Source: CAYOSU01 sp964541255 (GTDB taxonomy: Bacteria > Bacillota > Clostridia > Christensenellales > CAMQZB01). From it: a stretch of 6,834 bases of DNA. Where the stretch lies: contig CAZIPL010000069.1 of the NCBI GenBank assembly GCA_964541255.1, positions 1 to 6,834 of the forward strand, read 5' to 3'. A program made the position numbers and the translations under genes. Positions 1-6,701 of this stretch are shown in pieces. The notes beneath the pieces were generated by a model that worked only from the letters and a program-made list of their open reading frames with translations, ran no database searches and was not told the DNA's origin. Numbering within the stretch: position 1 is the stretch's first letter; each line of letters starts with the position of its first letter.

Positions 1-15
1 GCTTTTTGTAAACAA

Positions 16-54
16 AAAACCTAAACCAAACTTTATGGGTTCGATTTAGGTTTT
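16..54 (-). terminator. Intrinsic terminator downstream of tRNA-Ser
   Basis: A perfect 10-bp inverted repeat (AAAACCTAAA at 16-25, TTTAGGTTTT at 45-54) encloses a 19-base loop. On the minus strand the second arm runs into TTGTTT, so the transcript would end in a U-rich tail directly after the tRNA 3' end. The stem is AT-rich, so the hairpin is only moderately stable. Position and orientation fit termination of the tRNA-Ser transcript. Confidence 0.7.
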
Positions 55-57
55 GAA

Positions 58-150
58 TGGCGGAGAAAGAGGGATTTGAACCCTCGCTACAGTTTAACCC
101 GTACTACTCCCTTAGCAGGGGAGCCCCTTCGGCCTCTTGGGTATTTCTCC
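58..150 (-). tRNA. tRNA-Ser, anticodon GCU
   Basis: This serine tRNA reads AGC/AGU codons. On the minus strand the acceptor stem GGAGAAA/TTTCTCC pairs 144-150 with 62-68. The discriminator base is G (61) and an encoded CCA lies at 58-60. The T arm GAGGG-TTCAAAT-CCCTC is at 69-85. The anticodon stem CTCCC/GGGAG (119-123 with 107-111) holds the loop CTGCTAA, with the anticodon GCT complementary to 114-116. A long variable arm of about 21 bases (86-106) is the class II hallmark of serine and leucine tRNAs and agrees with the anticodon. The gene stands alone with its own promoter and terminator. All stems pair, so it looks functional. Confidence 0.97.
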
Positions 151-163
151 AAACCGCTTATGT

Positions 164-193
164 ATCTTAACACAAAAAGAGGTAGATTGTCAA
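164..193 (-). promoter_or_regulatory. Sigma-70-type promoter of tRNA-Ser
   Basis: On the minus strand a consensus -35 box TTGACA (188-193) is followed after 18 bases by TAAGAT (164-169). A TG one base upstream of the hexamer gives an extended -10. Transcription would begin near 157, only a few bases before the tRNA 5' end at 150, as expected for a stable-RNA gene with a short leader. Confidence 0.65.
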
Positions 194-420
194 AAGTATT
201 TACAAAGATTTTTCAAACATTATCGAAATTATATTCGTTTTATAATTAAATGCAATAAAACCAAGCTTATTAATCGCAAAACAGATCATCCAATATATGG
301 TATTAAAAAATAAAACAAAAAAATGCAGCTTTTCGAAGAATACCAAAACGAATACGATTGAGGATAAGTATTAAATCGATAACAATTCTCCTCTATTAAG
401 GCGAATTATCTTAATATAAA

Positions 421-470
421 AATGCCGACTTACAGATAACTCTATCTAAAGACATCAGAAAGTCGGCATT
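421..470 (-). terminator. Intrinsic terminator of the ABC exporter operon
   Basis: A perfect 10-bp inverted repeat (AATGCCGACT at 421-430, AGTCGGCATT at 461-470) lies just beyond the stop codon of the second ABC gene. The 30-base interior can form a second small stem (AGATA 434-438 with TATCT 443-447), which makes the whole structure compact. The minus-strand transcript continues into TTTATATT, a U-rich tail. It ends the two-gene exporter transcript. The remaining DNA toward the tRNA promoter (about 200-420) is AT-rich and I see no gene in it. Confidence 0.75.
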
Positions 471-475
471 ATCAT

Positions 476-2254
476 TTAAGCGATTTGCTTATATTGGCTG
501 TTATATATTTCGGTATAAAGACCGTTTGCTTTCAAAAGCTCTTCGTGAGAACCTTTTTCGACAATTTCTCCGTTATTAACCACAAGTATAAGATCGGAAT
601 TGACAATTGTCGAAAGACGATGAGCTATGACGAAACTCGTTCTGTCGCGCATAAGCTCGTCCATGGTTTTTTGAATCAAAAGCTCCGTTCGCGTATCGAC
701 GTTACTCGACGCTTCGTCAAGGATAAGCATACCTTTATTCGCAAGATATACTCTTGCAATTGTTATTAGCTGCTTTTGTCCGCCCGATACGTTTGCGGTA
801 TCTTCGTTAAGAATGGTGTCATATCCTTTCGGTAAGCTTTCGATAAAGCGATCGATATGGGCATTACGCGCAGCTTGCTTTATCTCCTCTATTGTCGCAT
901 CTTGACGACCGTAGGAGATATTTTCGGCAACGGTGCCGGAAAAAAGCCACGTATCTTGCAAAACCATGCCGTATAAGTTTCTGATAGAGGCTCTCGAATA
1001 CTTCGATATATCCTTCCCGTCAACGAGAATTCGACCGCTATCGGGGTCATAGAATCTCATTAACAAGTTTACGATAGTGGTCTTTCCTCCACCAGTCGGC
1101 CCTACAATAGCAATCTTTTGTCCTTTCTTTGCGGTAAACGACAAATCTTTTATCAAAGGTTTTTCGGGATCGTAAGAAAAGCTTACGTTTTCAAAAACAA
1201 CTTCCCCTGCCTCAAAGCTCGGGAAAACATTATTCTCAAAAGTCTCGTCCATTTCTTTTTCGTCGAGTATCTCGTAAACGCGTCTTCCCGCGGCAATGGT
1301 GTTTTGCATTATGCTAAGACCGTTTGCAATACTTTCAAGGGGACCGGAAAACATCTTCGCATAGAAAACAAAGCTTACAAGAACGCTTATTTCAATCACT
1401 TCTTCAGCAGCCAAATATCCGCCTACGATGCAAAGCGCAACATAAACAAGATTGTTTATCAAAACGATTATCGGATTGACTATATCGGAAAGGAACATAG
1501 CTTTAGCTTCGACATCCCTTCTTTCTTCGCTTATCTTTGAATACCTAACAGATTGCACCTCTTCAAGCCCGTAAGATTTTACCGTATCGAAACCGCTGAA
1601 GTTTTCTTCCGTGACAGAATATAACTTGCCGTTAAGCGTGCTTGCTTCGGTATATTTTTTCTCGCTCTTAGAAGCAATAACGGCAGAAAGAACAAGAGAT
1701 ACCGGAACGAGAGCAACGACGATAGTTGCCATAATCGGATTTATCGCAAAAAGGACGACCGTTACGAGTACGAACTTGACGACGCCGTTAACCACCATAT
1801 CGAAAATCGTATGAAGCGTGTTGCCCAAATTCGACACATCGTGCATCATTCGAGAGATAATCTCTCCGTTAGGAGTTTTATCGATATAGCTTATCGGGAG
1901 CTTTTTGAGCTTTTCGCTTATTCTTATTCTCATTCTGCAAGTGTAAAAACGCGATACGACGTTATTCATAATAAACATCGTAAGCCACGAACACAATGCG
2001 GAAAGGAAATATATACCGCCTAGAAGCAAACACAGCGAAACTACTTTTTCAAAGTTGAATCCCGTTCCGTCTTTCCATATGTCGTATAGCATATCGGTTA
2101 AATCTCCGAGAATATACGGAGACGCAACCTTTGCCAAAACGCCGATTATACTTATTATCAAGCTCAAAACAAGCCACAAACGGATGTTTTTCGCGTCTTT
2201 AAGCAATCTGATTATTACGGAGAAACCGCTTTTTGCGCAGTTATTTTTCTTCAT
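476..2254 (-). CDS. ABC exporter half-transporter (permease plus ATPase), catalytically canonical subunit
   Basis: A 592-residue type I (B-family) ABC exporter half-transporter in the cytoplasmic membrane. The N-terminal membrane domain shows about six hydrophobic segments (roughly residues 26-48, 71-95, 151-171, 174-194, 258-282, 287-304), followed by an ATP-binding domain. Motifs of that domain are Walker A GPTGGGKTT (385-393, Lys391), Q-loop Gln433, signature VSGGQ (489-493), Walker B LILDE with catalytic Glu514, and switch His545 in AHR. All are canonical, so this subunit supplies the working ATPase residues. The start is taken at ATG 2254: a strong GGAGG sits 8 bases upstream, whereas the in-frame GTG at 2263 lies inside that ribosome site. 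The first 14 bases overlap the end of the preceding ABC gene, implying translational coupling and a heterodimer. Substrate is unknown; drugs, peptides or lipids are all possible for this family. Confidence 0.93.
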   Translation of the reverse strand: MKKNNCAKSGFSVIIRLLKDAKNIRLWLVLSLIISIIGVLAKVASPYILGDLTDMLYDIWKDGTGFNFEKVVSLCLLLGGIYFLSALCSWLTMFIMNNVVSRFYTCRMRIRISEKLKKLPISYIDKTPNGEIISRMMHDVSNLGNTLHTIFDMVVNGVVKFVLVTVVLFAINPIMATIVVALVPVSLVLSAVIASKSEKKYTEASTLNGKLYSVTEENFSGFDTVKSYGLEEVQSVRYSKISEERRDVEAKAMFLSDIVNPIIVLINNLVYVALCIVGGYLAAEEVIEISVLVSFVFYAKMFSGPLESIANGLSIMQNTIAAGRRVYEILDEKEMDETFENNVFPSFEAGEVVFENVSFSYDPEKPLIKDLSFTAKKGQKIAIVGPTGGGKTTIVNLLMRFYDPDSGRILVDGKDISKYSRASIRNLYGMVLQDTWLFSGTVAENISYGRQDATIEEIKQAARNAHIDRFIESLPKGYDTILNEDTANVSGGQKQLITIARVYLANKGMLILDEASSNVDTRTELLIQKTMDELMRDRTSFVIAHRLSTIVNSDLILVVNNGEIVEKGSHEELLKANGLYTEIYNSQYKQIA

Positions 2255-3965
2255 AAGCGTCACCTCCGTGCTGAGAAATATATATTTCTTTATATATTTC
2301 GCAATTCTTCATAAGCTCGTCATGCTTTCCGCTTCCGACGATTCTGCCTTTTTCGATAACGTAAATCTTATCGCAATGCATAGCCGTCGCGGAACGCTGA
2401 GTAACGATAATTTGAGTTTTGCCTTTGAGCTTTGAATTAAGCTTACTTCTAAGCTTGCTTTCAGTCAGATAGTCAAGCGCAGAAAAACTGTCATCGAAAA
2501 TATATATCGGCGCGTTTTTAATAAGTGCTCTCGCTATTGCGATTCTTTGCTTTTGCCCGCCCGAGACGTTCGTTCCGAGCTTTGCAAGTCTATAAGCGTA
2601 CTTTTCGGGCTGTGATTCGATAAAATCAGAAATCATAGCTATATCGCAAGCTTCTTTGATATCCTCTAACGTAGCCTCCGAATTGCCGAATCCAACGTTT
2701 TCCTGAACGGTACCTTCAAATATCATACTTTTTTGAAGAGCGGTCGAAAAGGCGGATCTACCCTCTTTTATTCCGCATTGAGAATACTTCCTCCCGCCGA
2801 CGGTTATTTCTCCGCTTGTCGGACTTACAAAACGAAGAAGAAGCTTAACTATCGTCGATTTACCGCTTCCCGTTGCGCCAATTATTCCTACTATCTCGCC
2901 CTCTTTGATATCCATATCGATATGCTCTAATGCAGGAGCGTGTGCGTCAGGATAATAATATGTAACGTCGCTTAAAGAAAGATCTCCTTTTGTGATAGGA
3001 TTATCAAGCGTTTCATAAGGTTCGCCCTTGAAGTCGATGACTTCTTGAATACGTTTAATGCAAACCATAATATGCGGAAGTCCCATGATAGTCCAGCTTA
3101 AAGTCAAAAGTCCGTTTGCGGCTAACGATACATATTGCAACGCAGAAACTACGTCTCCCGCTTTCGTTATGCCTTGTCCCACTCTATTGAAACTAAGCGC
3201 AATGATTGATAGCGTAACGATATCGAGCATAAACGTGCAAACGCTCGAAATAGATCCGCTTCTTACGTTTGCTTTTATTATATATCTAGCCATAAGATCG
3301 GTTGCTTTCGCAATCTTTCCGTGTTCACGTTCTTCGGTATCGAAGCTTCGAATAACTCTTATGCCCGAAAGCCTTTCTCTTACGGTGCTATTCTGCATAT
3401 CGGTATATTTATCAGACAAATCCCAAAGGCTGTTCATGTTCTTCGAAACCAAAATAACGATGACAAGAACAATAGGTGCCGCAACAAGCATAGTTATTCC
3501 CAAAAGCCAGTCTTTGATGATCGTCAAAACCATTCCGCCGATGAACATTACAGGGATAGATACCACGGAATAAATAAGACTCGATACCATCCATTGCAAA
3601 TAAAAAATATCGTCGGTCGAACGGGTTATCAATCCGCCTGCTCCGATCGAATTGAACTCGGCGTTAGTTAGAGAGTTTATTTTCGAGAACATCTTTTTTT
3701 GAAGATCGCAAATAAACCTCGTCTGATTTTCGGAATTTACTTTCGAAACGCAAATTCCGGTTAAAAACGACAGCAACGTCGCAAGAGCCATAAGCATACC
3801 TTTTTCAAGTATATAGCTCATATTACCTTCGGCAATACCGTAGTTAACGATATTACCTACTTCATATGACAGATATAAGGCAAAGAGCGTTTGAACAACA
3901 TATAAAAATGCCATCAAAACGAATCTCCACCTATATTTTTTCATTGTTTCAAGTATTACTTTCAT
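2241..3965 (-). CDS. ABC exporter half-transporter, degenerate-site subunit
   Basis: A 574-residue type I ABC exporter half-transporter, first gene of the operon. The membrane domain has about six hydrophobic segments (roughly 15-37, 55-73, 127-148, 152-174, 240-262, 275-295). The ATPase domain shows Walker A GATGSGKST (363-371, Lys369), Q-loop Gln411, signature VSGGQ (467-471), Walker B IYIFDD (487-492), D-loop SALD (495-498) and a switch region VTQR. The residue after the Walker B Asp is Asp492 instead of Glu, and the switch His is replaced by Gln523. These paired changes mark the degenerate half of heterodimeric exporters such as TM287/288, BmrCD and LmrCD. Partner: the overlapping downstream half-transporter. 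The ATG at 3965 has no recognisable Shine-Dalgarno; the next in-frame ATG (residue 8, at 3944) has none either, so the start is somewhat uncertain. No regulator gene lies beside it. Substrate unknown. Confidence 0.92.
   Translation of the reverse strand: MKVILETMKKYRWRFVLMAFLYVVQTLFALYLSYEVGNIVNYGIAEGNMSYILEKGMLMALATLLSFLTGICVSKVNSENQTRFICDLQKKMFSKINSLTNAEFNSIGAGGLITRSTDDIFYLQWMVSSLIYSVVSIPVMFIGGMVLTIIKDWLLGITMLVAAPIVLVIVILVSKNMNSLWDLSDKYTDMQNSTVRERLSGIRVIRSFDTEEREHGKIAKATDLMARYIIKANVRSGSISSVCTFMLDIVTLSIIALSFNRVGQGITKAGDVVSALQYVSLAANGLLTLSWTIMGLPHIMVCIKRIQEVIDFKGEPYETLDNPITKGDLSLSDVTYYYPDAHAPALEHIDMDIKEGEIVGIIGATGSGKSTIVKLLLRFVSPTSGEITVGGRKYSQCGIKEGRSAFSTALQKSMIFEGTVQENVGFGNSEATLEDIKEACDIAMISDFIESQPEKYAYRLAKLGTNVSGGQKQRIAIARALIKNAPIYIFDDSFSALDYLTESKLRSKLNSKLKGKTQIIVTQRSATAMHCDKIYVIEKGRIVGSGKHDELMKNCEIYKEIYISQHGGDAYEEK
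2255..2269 (-). promoter_or_regulatory. Ribosome binding site deciding the start of the second ABC gene
   Basis: On the minus strand GGAGGTGA lies in the last codons of the upstream ABC gene, with 8 bases between GGAGG and the ATG at 2254. It matches the full anti-Shine-Dalgarno complement. The GTG that would give a three-residue-longer protein is part of this site, so it cannot be the start. The layout places reinitiation of gene two on the stop region of gene one. Confidence 0.85.
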
Positions 3966-4000
3966 ATATATAAAATAGTAGTTTTTGATGTTAGCGATTA

Positions 4001-4031
4001 ATTATTAGCAACTTTAAAACCATCAAAGCAA
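4001..4031 (-). promoter_or_regulatory. Possible promoter of the ABC exporter operon
   Basis: On the minus strand TTGCTT (4026-4031) precedes TGCTAATAAT (4001-4010), which can be read as an extended -10 TGC-TAATAA after 18 bases or AATAAT after 19. It would give a leader of roughly 30 bases before the ATG at 3965. Matches are partial and the surrounding DNA is so AT-rich that similar strings arise by chance, so this is only a candidate. Confidence 0.2.
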
Positions 4032-4121
4032 ATTTCGACAAAAGGTAAAAAGCGACAACTAAATTACAATAAAAGAAGTCGCAAATAATTCAAAAAATGA
4101 TATGTGTTCTCTCTAAGAATA

Positions 4122-4153
4122 ACAACGTTAAAACAAGACAACGTTAAAACAAG
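4122..4153. repeat. Perfect tandem duplication, 2 x 16 bp
   Basis: The 16-base unit ACAACGTTAAAACAAG occurs at 4122-4137 and again, immediately adjacent and identical, at 4138-4153. The following GTTGT (4153-4157) pairs with the ACAAC of the second unit, so a small hairpin is possible. It lies about 160 bases upstream of the ABC operon start. It could be a slippage duplication or a pair of binding sites; nothing here decides. Confidence 0.85.
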
Positions 4154-4525
4154 TTGTTATCGATTTACACAATACAACCAATGCCGAAAACACAAAAATA
4201 TATTATTTACAAAATCGAAAAAGCTTTATCGGCTTTAGGATTATTTATTTTCTACAATTCATATAATAGTTATTCATTTCTATCCCGCCTCAAATCTCCG
4301 TCTACATTGACATTCTAACACAAAAGAATAAATTCTCAAAATAAATATTGCGGAGTATATAAAAATATTACGGCAAAATCATTATATATAAAGAATTAGC
4401 TATGTAAAAGTTTTTGGATAAAGCAAATATATAAGAAAAAGAAAAGCGATATAAATATACATATATCTCGAAATGTATTTGCATAAAGCGATTTAGTAAA
4501 CTATGTGTAAACGCAAGAAATAAAA

Positions 4526-4556
4526 ACAGTCCGTAACGCTTTTCGCTACGGACTGT
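4526..4556 (-). terminator. Intrinsic terminator of the M13 peptidase gene
   Basis: A perfect 10-bp inverted repeat (ACAGTCCGTA at 4526-4535, TACGGACTGT at 4547-4556) surrounds an 11-base loop. On the minus strand it is followed by TTTTATTTCT, a good U-tract. It lies about 25 bases beyond the peptidase stop codon at 4582, showing that the peptidase is transcribed separately from the ABC genes. The plus-strand side lacks a T-run, so it should act in one direction only. Confidence 0.85.
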
Positions 4557-4581
4557 AATAAAATAATTCAATATTTATATG

Positions 4582-6489
4582 TTACCAAATGACAACGCGG
4601 TTCTTAGGTGCAAGATACATCTTATCGGTGGGTTTTACATCGAATGTCATATACCAAGCATCGAAGTTTCTGGGTTGCATGTTTGCACGCAAATAGCAAG
4701 GTGCGTGAACGTCTATCTGAAGCAATAACTTCAAGTATTCGGGACGACCTTTCAAGCACCAAACACGTGCCCAGTTGCAGAAATACTCTTCGTAATTTGC
4801 ATCTTCCATATTAGACATAATTTCAAGAGTTACTGCCATACCTCCGTTGTCGGCGATATTTTCACTTACGATAAAAGTAGAGTTTACTTTACCCCATTCA
4901 AGCTCGATACCCTCGAATTCTTTTATCATAGCTTTTGTCTTTTGGACAAACTTTTTGTTATCTTCTTTTGTCCACCAATTATTCAAATTGCCGTTTTCGT
5001 CACATTTCGCGCCATTATTATCGAAAGCGTGAGAAATCTCATGACCGATGACAGCGCCTATACCGCCCAAGTTTTCACTTCTCGACTGGTTGATTGAATA
5101 GAACGGCTTTTGCAAAATCGCAGCAGGGAACGTTATATCGTTCGAAGTAGGATTGTAGCAAGCGTTTACTACGTGACCAGCCATAACCCACTCGGAACGG
5201 TCTACAGGCAACCAAAGTTTTTCGAAGTTATCTATAGCACGAGCAATACGGATTTCTTTAACCGCACCGTAGAACGAAGCACGAGCTCCGAAAGTAATCT
5301 TGTCATAAAGCTTATTGCATTCGTCGGGATAACCCATTTTGACAACGATTTTATTAAGCTTCAAAATAGCCTTTTGCTTGGTTTCTTCAGAAAGGAAGTT
5401 GTTGCGTTCCAAACGGATTTTATATGTATCGATAATTTCGTGAACCATTTCGACAACGTCTTTCTTTGCCTCTTCACCGAAATACTTTCTTCCGTAATAT
5501 AAACCAACCGGTTCTGAGAACAAGCCCGATGCAGTATGATATGCTTGCTTTTCAATGCTCGAAAGTTCGTTAACGCCCGTCAAAACTTTACTGTAAGACG
5601 AAGCAAGTTCGCGAATTTCTTCACTCAAATAGCTGCATGCGGAAAGCAACGTATCGATATACGCCCAAGATTTATAAAGTTCAAACGTTTCTTCGTTGAA
5701 AAGGGAAGCAAAACCTTTAAGGAAGCGCGGTTCGAAAACGATGATATTCTCAGGAATCTTTTCTCCGTAAAGACTTGTAAGCAGCTTTTTGAATTTTATA
5801 GGACGAAGCAACGTGCAAACGCGGCGAGTCGGCATGGGATTATACGATTTTACGTATTCAGACCACTCTTCACTGCTTTTAACGAGCGTTGCAATGATTG
5901 CGTCGAATTTCAATGCGTTTTCAAGGTATGTCTTCTGTTCTTCTTCGGTAAGCGTAGTGCGTTTCAATACCTCTGCGGTCATTTGAGACCAAACTCCGAT
6001 AAGAGCATCGTGTTGCGCTTTCATTTCTTCTTTGTAATAAGTCGTATCGGGAAGAATTGTCGAAGGACCGCGCAAAACAAAAGCATGACGAGAAGTATCT
6101 TTCATATCGTCGTCTACACCAACATAGAAAGGCAAGCTGATTTGTCCTACAACAAAATCTTTAATTCTTCTGTTTAAGTCGGAAATACTTTTCAAATTAT
6201 ATATTTTATCCAAATCCTTTTGAACGGGTTTTAAGCCCTCGGCATTACGTCTTTTTACGTTTTTTGCAAGCTTAAAAAGCTTAACCGCTTTTTGTACGTT
6301 TTCATCGGGAATTTCAATTTTACCTCTTGCCATTTTGTTGAAATCGCTTATCATAAGCTTTTCGACATCGGCATCGAGATTGATAAAACCGCCCGTTGCA
6401 GGCTTATCTGCAGGGATAACGGCATTATCTAACCATTCTTTGTTAACATGCATATAAAGATCGTCTTGAATTCTTATTGCGTTTTCCAT
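4582..6489 (-). CDS. pepO: M13-family zinc endopeptidase (PepO/neprilysin-like)
   Basis: A 635-residue oligopeptidase of the neprilysin family, cleaving peptides with a single catalytic zinc. The zinc site is HEISH (residues 483-487: ligands His483 and His487, catalytic Glu484), with third ligand Glu543 and partner Asp547 in ENIADNGG. Upstream is the substrate-binding NACY motif (442-445), within the conserved stretch reaching FPAAILQ. Near the C-terminus His595 and Arg601 (DVHAPCYLR) match the neprilysin transition-state and carboxylate-binding pair in spacing. The protein ends in the family-like RVVIW. Length fits bacterial PepO. There is no signal peptide or membrane anchor at this start, so a cytoplasmic enzyme is likely. 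The start at 6489 is chosen because AAAGGAG sits 8 bases upstream; the frame stays open to an ATG at 6603, but that extension would cross the likely promoter. Monocistronic, with its own terminator. Physiological substrate unknown. Confidence 0.94.
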   Translation of the reverse strand: MENAIRIQDDLYMHVNKEWLDNAVIPADKPATGGFINLDADVEKLMISDFNKMARGKIEIPDENVQKAVKLFKLAKNVKRRNAEGLKPVQKDLDKIYNLKSISDLNRRIKDFVVGQISLPFYVGVDDDMKDTSRHAFVLRGPSTILPDTTYYKEEMKAQHDALIGVWSQMTAEVLKRTTLTEEEQKTYLENALKFDAIIATLVKSSEEWSEYVKSYNPMPTRRVCTLLRPIKFKKLLTSLYGEKIPENIIVFEPRFLKGFASLFNEETFELYKSWAYIDTLLSACSYLSEEIRELASSYSKVLTGVNELSSIEKQAYHTASGLFSEPVGLYYGRKYFGEEAKKDVVEMVHEIIDTYKIRLERNNFLSEETKQKAILKLNKIVVKMGYPDECNKLYDKITFGARASFYGAVKEIRIARAIDNFEKLWLPVDRSEWVMAGHVVNACYNPTSNDITFPAAILQKPFYSINQSRSENLGGIGAVIGHEISHAFDNNGAKCDENGNLNNWWTKEDNKKFVQKTKAMIKEFEGIELEWGKVNSTFIVSENIADNGGMAVTLEIMSNMEDANYEEYFCNWARVWCLKGRPEYLKLLLQIDVHAPCYLRANMQPRNFDAWYMTFDVKPTDKMYLAPKNRVVIW

Positions 6490-6497
6490 ATCATTAG

Positions 6498-6504
6498 CTC
6501 CTTT
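6498..6504 (-). promoter_or_regulatory. Ribosome binding site of the M13 peptidase
   Basis: On the minus strand AAAGGAG precedes the ATG at 6489 with 8 bases between. No comparable site precedes the more distal in-frame ATG at 6603. This sets the protein at 635 residues beginning MENAIRIQ. Confidence 0.85.
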
Positions 6505-6505
6505 T

Positions 6506-6534
6506 GCTCGAAAACAAATCGCTTTGTCACGAGC
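6506..6534 (-). promoter_or_regulatory. Hairpin in the 5' leader of the M13 peptidase mRNA
   Basis: Two nested 5-bp stems, GCTCG/CGAGC (6506-6510 with 6530-6534) and ACAAA/TTTGT (6514-6518 with 6523-6527), are separated by a 3x2 internal loop and capped by a 4-base loop. The structure would lie almost at the 5' end of the transcript and end just before the ribosome site. It could stabilise the message or affect ribosome access. I do not recognise it as a known riboswitch. Confidence 0.4.
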
Positions 6535-6544
6535 TTTTGTGTAT

Positions 6545-6572
6545 ATTTTATCACAATAATCAAATTTTGCAA
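6545..6572 (-). promoter_or_regulatory. Probable promoter of the M13 peptidase
   Basis: On the minus strand the -10 box TAAAAT (6545-6550) is preceded by TGA, making an extended -10. A partial -35 TTGCAA (6567-6572) lies 16 bases upstream. Transcription would start near 6538, giving a leader of about 50 bases. Its position inside the open frame upstream of 6489 argues against translation from 6603. Confidence 0.5.
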
Positions 6573-6701
6573 ACAACAATTTAGCAATATCCAATAAAAA
6601 CATCGCTATATTTATAAAAAACAGTATGGTAAAACGCTCAAAATCGATATTTATAAATATTAGCTCTCAAAACCGATGCAAATTATTCGAATTCATAAAG
6701 A

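Larger units (their letters stand above)
3966..4525. other. Gene-free AT-rich intergenic region
   Basis: This stretch of about 560 bases separates the terminator of the peptidase gene from the ABC operon. It is strongly AT-rich, has stops in all frames, and shows no protein gene or RNA family that I recognise. It should contain the ABC operon promoter and holds a tandem 16-bp repeat at 4122-4153. A plus-strand promoter-like pair (TTGACA at 4307-4312, TAAATT at 4329-4334, 16-base spacer) has no evident downstream gene. It may be decayed sequence or a long untranslated leader. Confidence 0.7.

Noticed and set aside
58..150. tRNA-Ser as the attachment site of the element represented by the integrase remnant
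   Set aside because: Elements inserted in a tRNA 3' end would lie to the left of position 58, not at the right edge, and I see no copy of the tRNA 3' end elsewhere in the window.
4245..4277. A 10-residue minus-strand open frame (MNNYYMNCRK) upstream of the ABC operon, considered as a leader peptide
   Set aside because: No convincing ribosome site, far from the operon start, and no attenuator hairpin follows it.
4368..4571. A 67-codon minus-strand open frame in the intergenic region
   Set aside because: It runs through the peptidase terminator hairpin, has low-complexity aromatic-rich composition typical of translated AT-rich DNA, and shows no ribosome site.
5536..6177. Long plus-strand open frame (213 codons) opposite the peptidase gene
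   Set aside because: It is antisense to a well-conserved M13 peptidase with all catalytic motifs. Its composition reflects the complementary strand, and it has no domain or ribosome site that I recognise.
6647..6660. 14-base AT palindrome ATATTTATAAATAT, considered as an operator
   Set aside because: Made only of A and T in very AT-rich DNA, so such palindromes are expected by chance.
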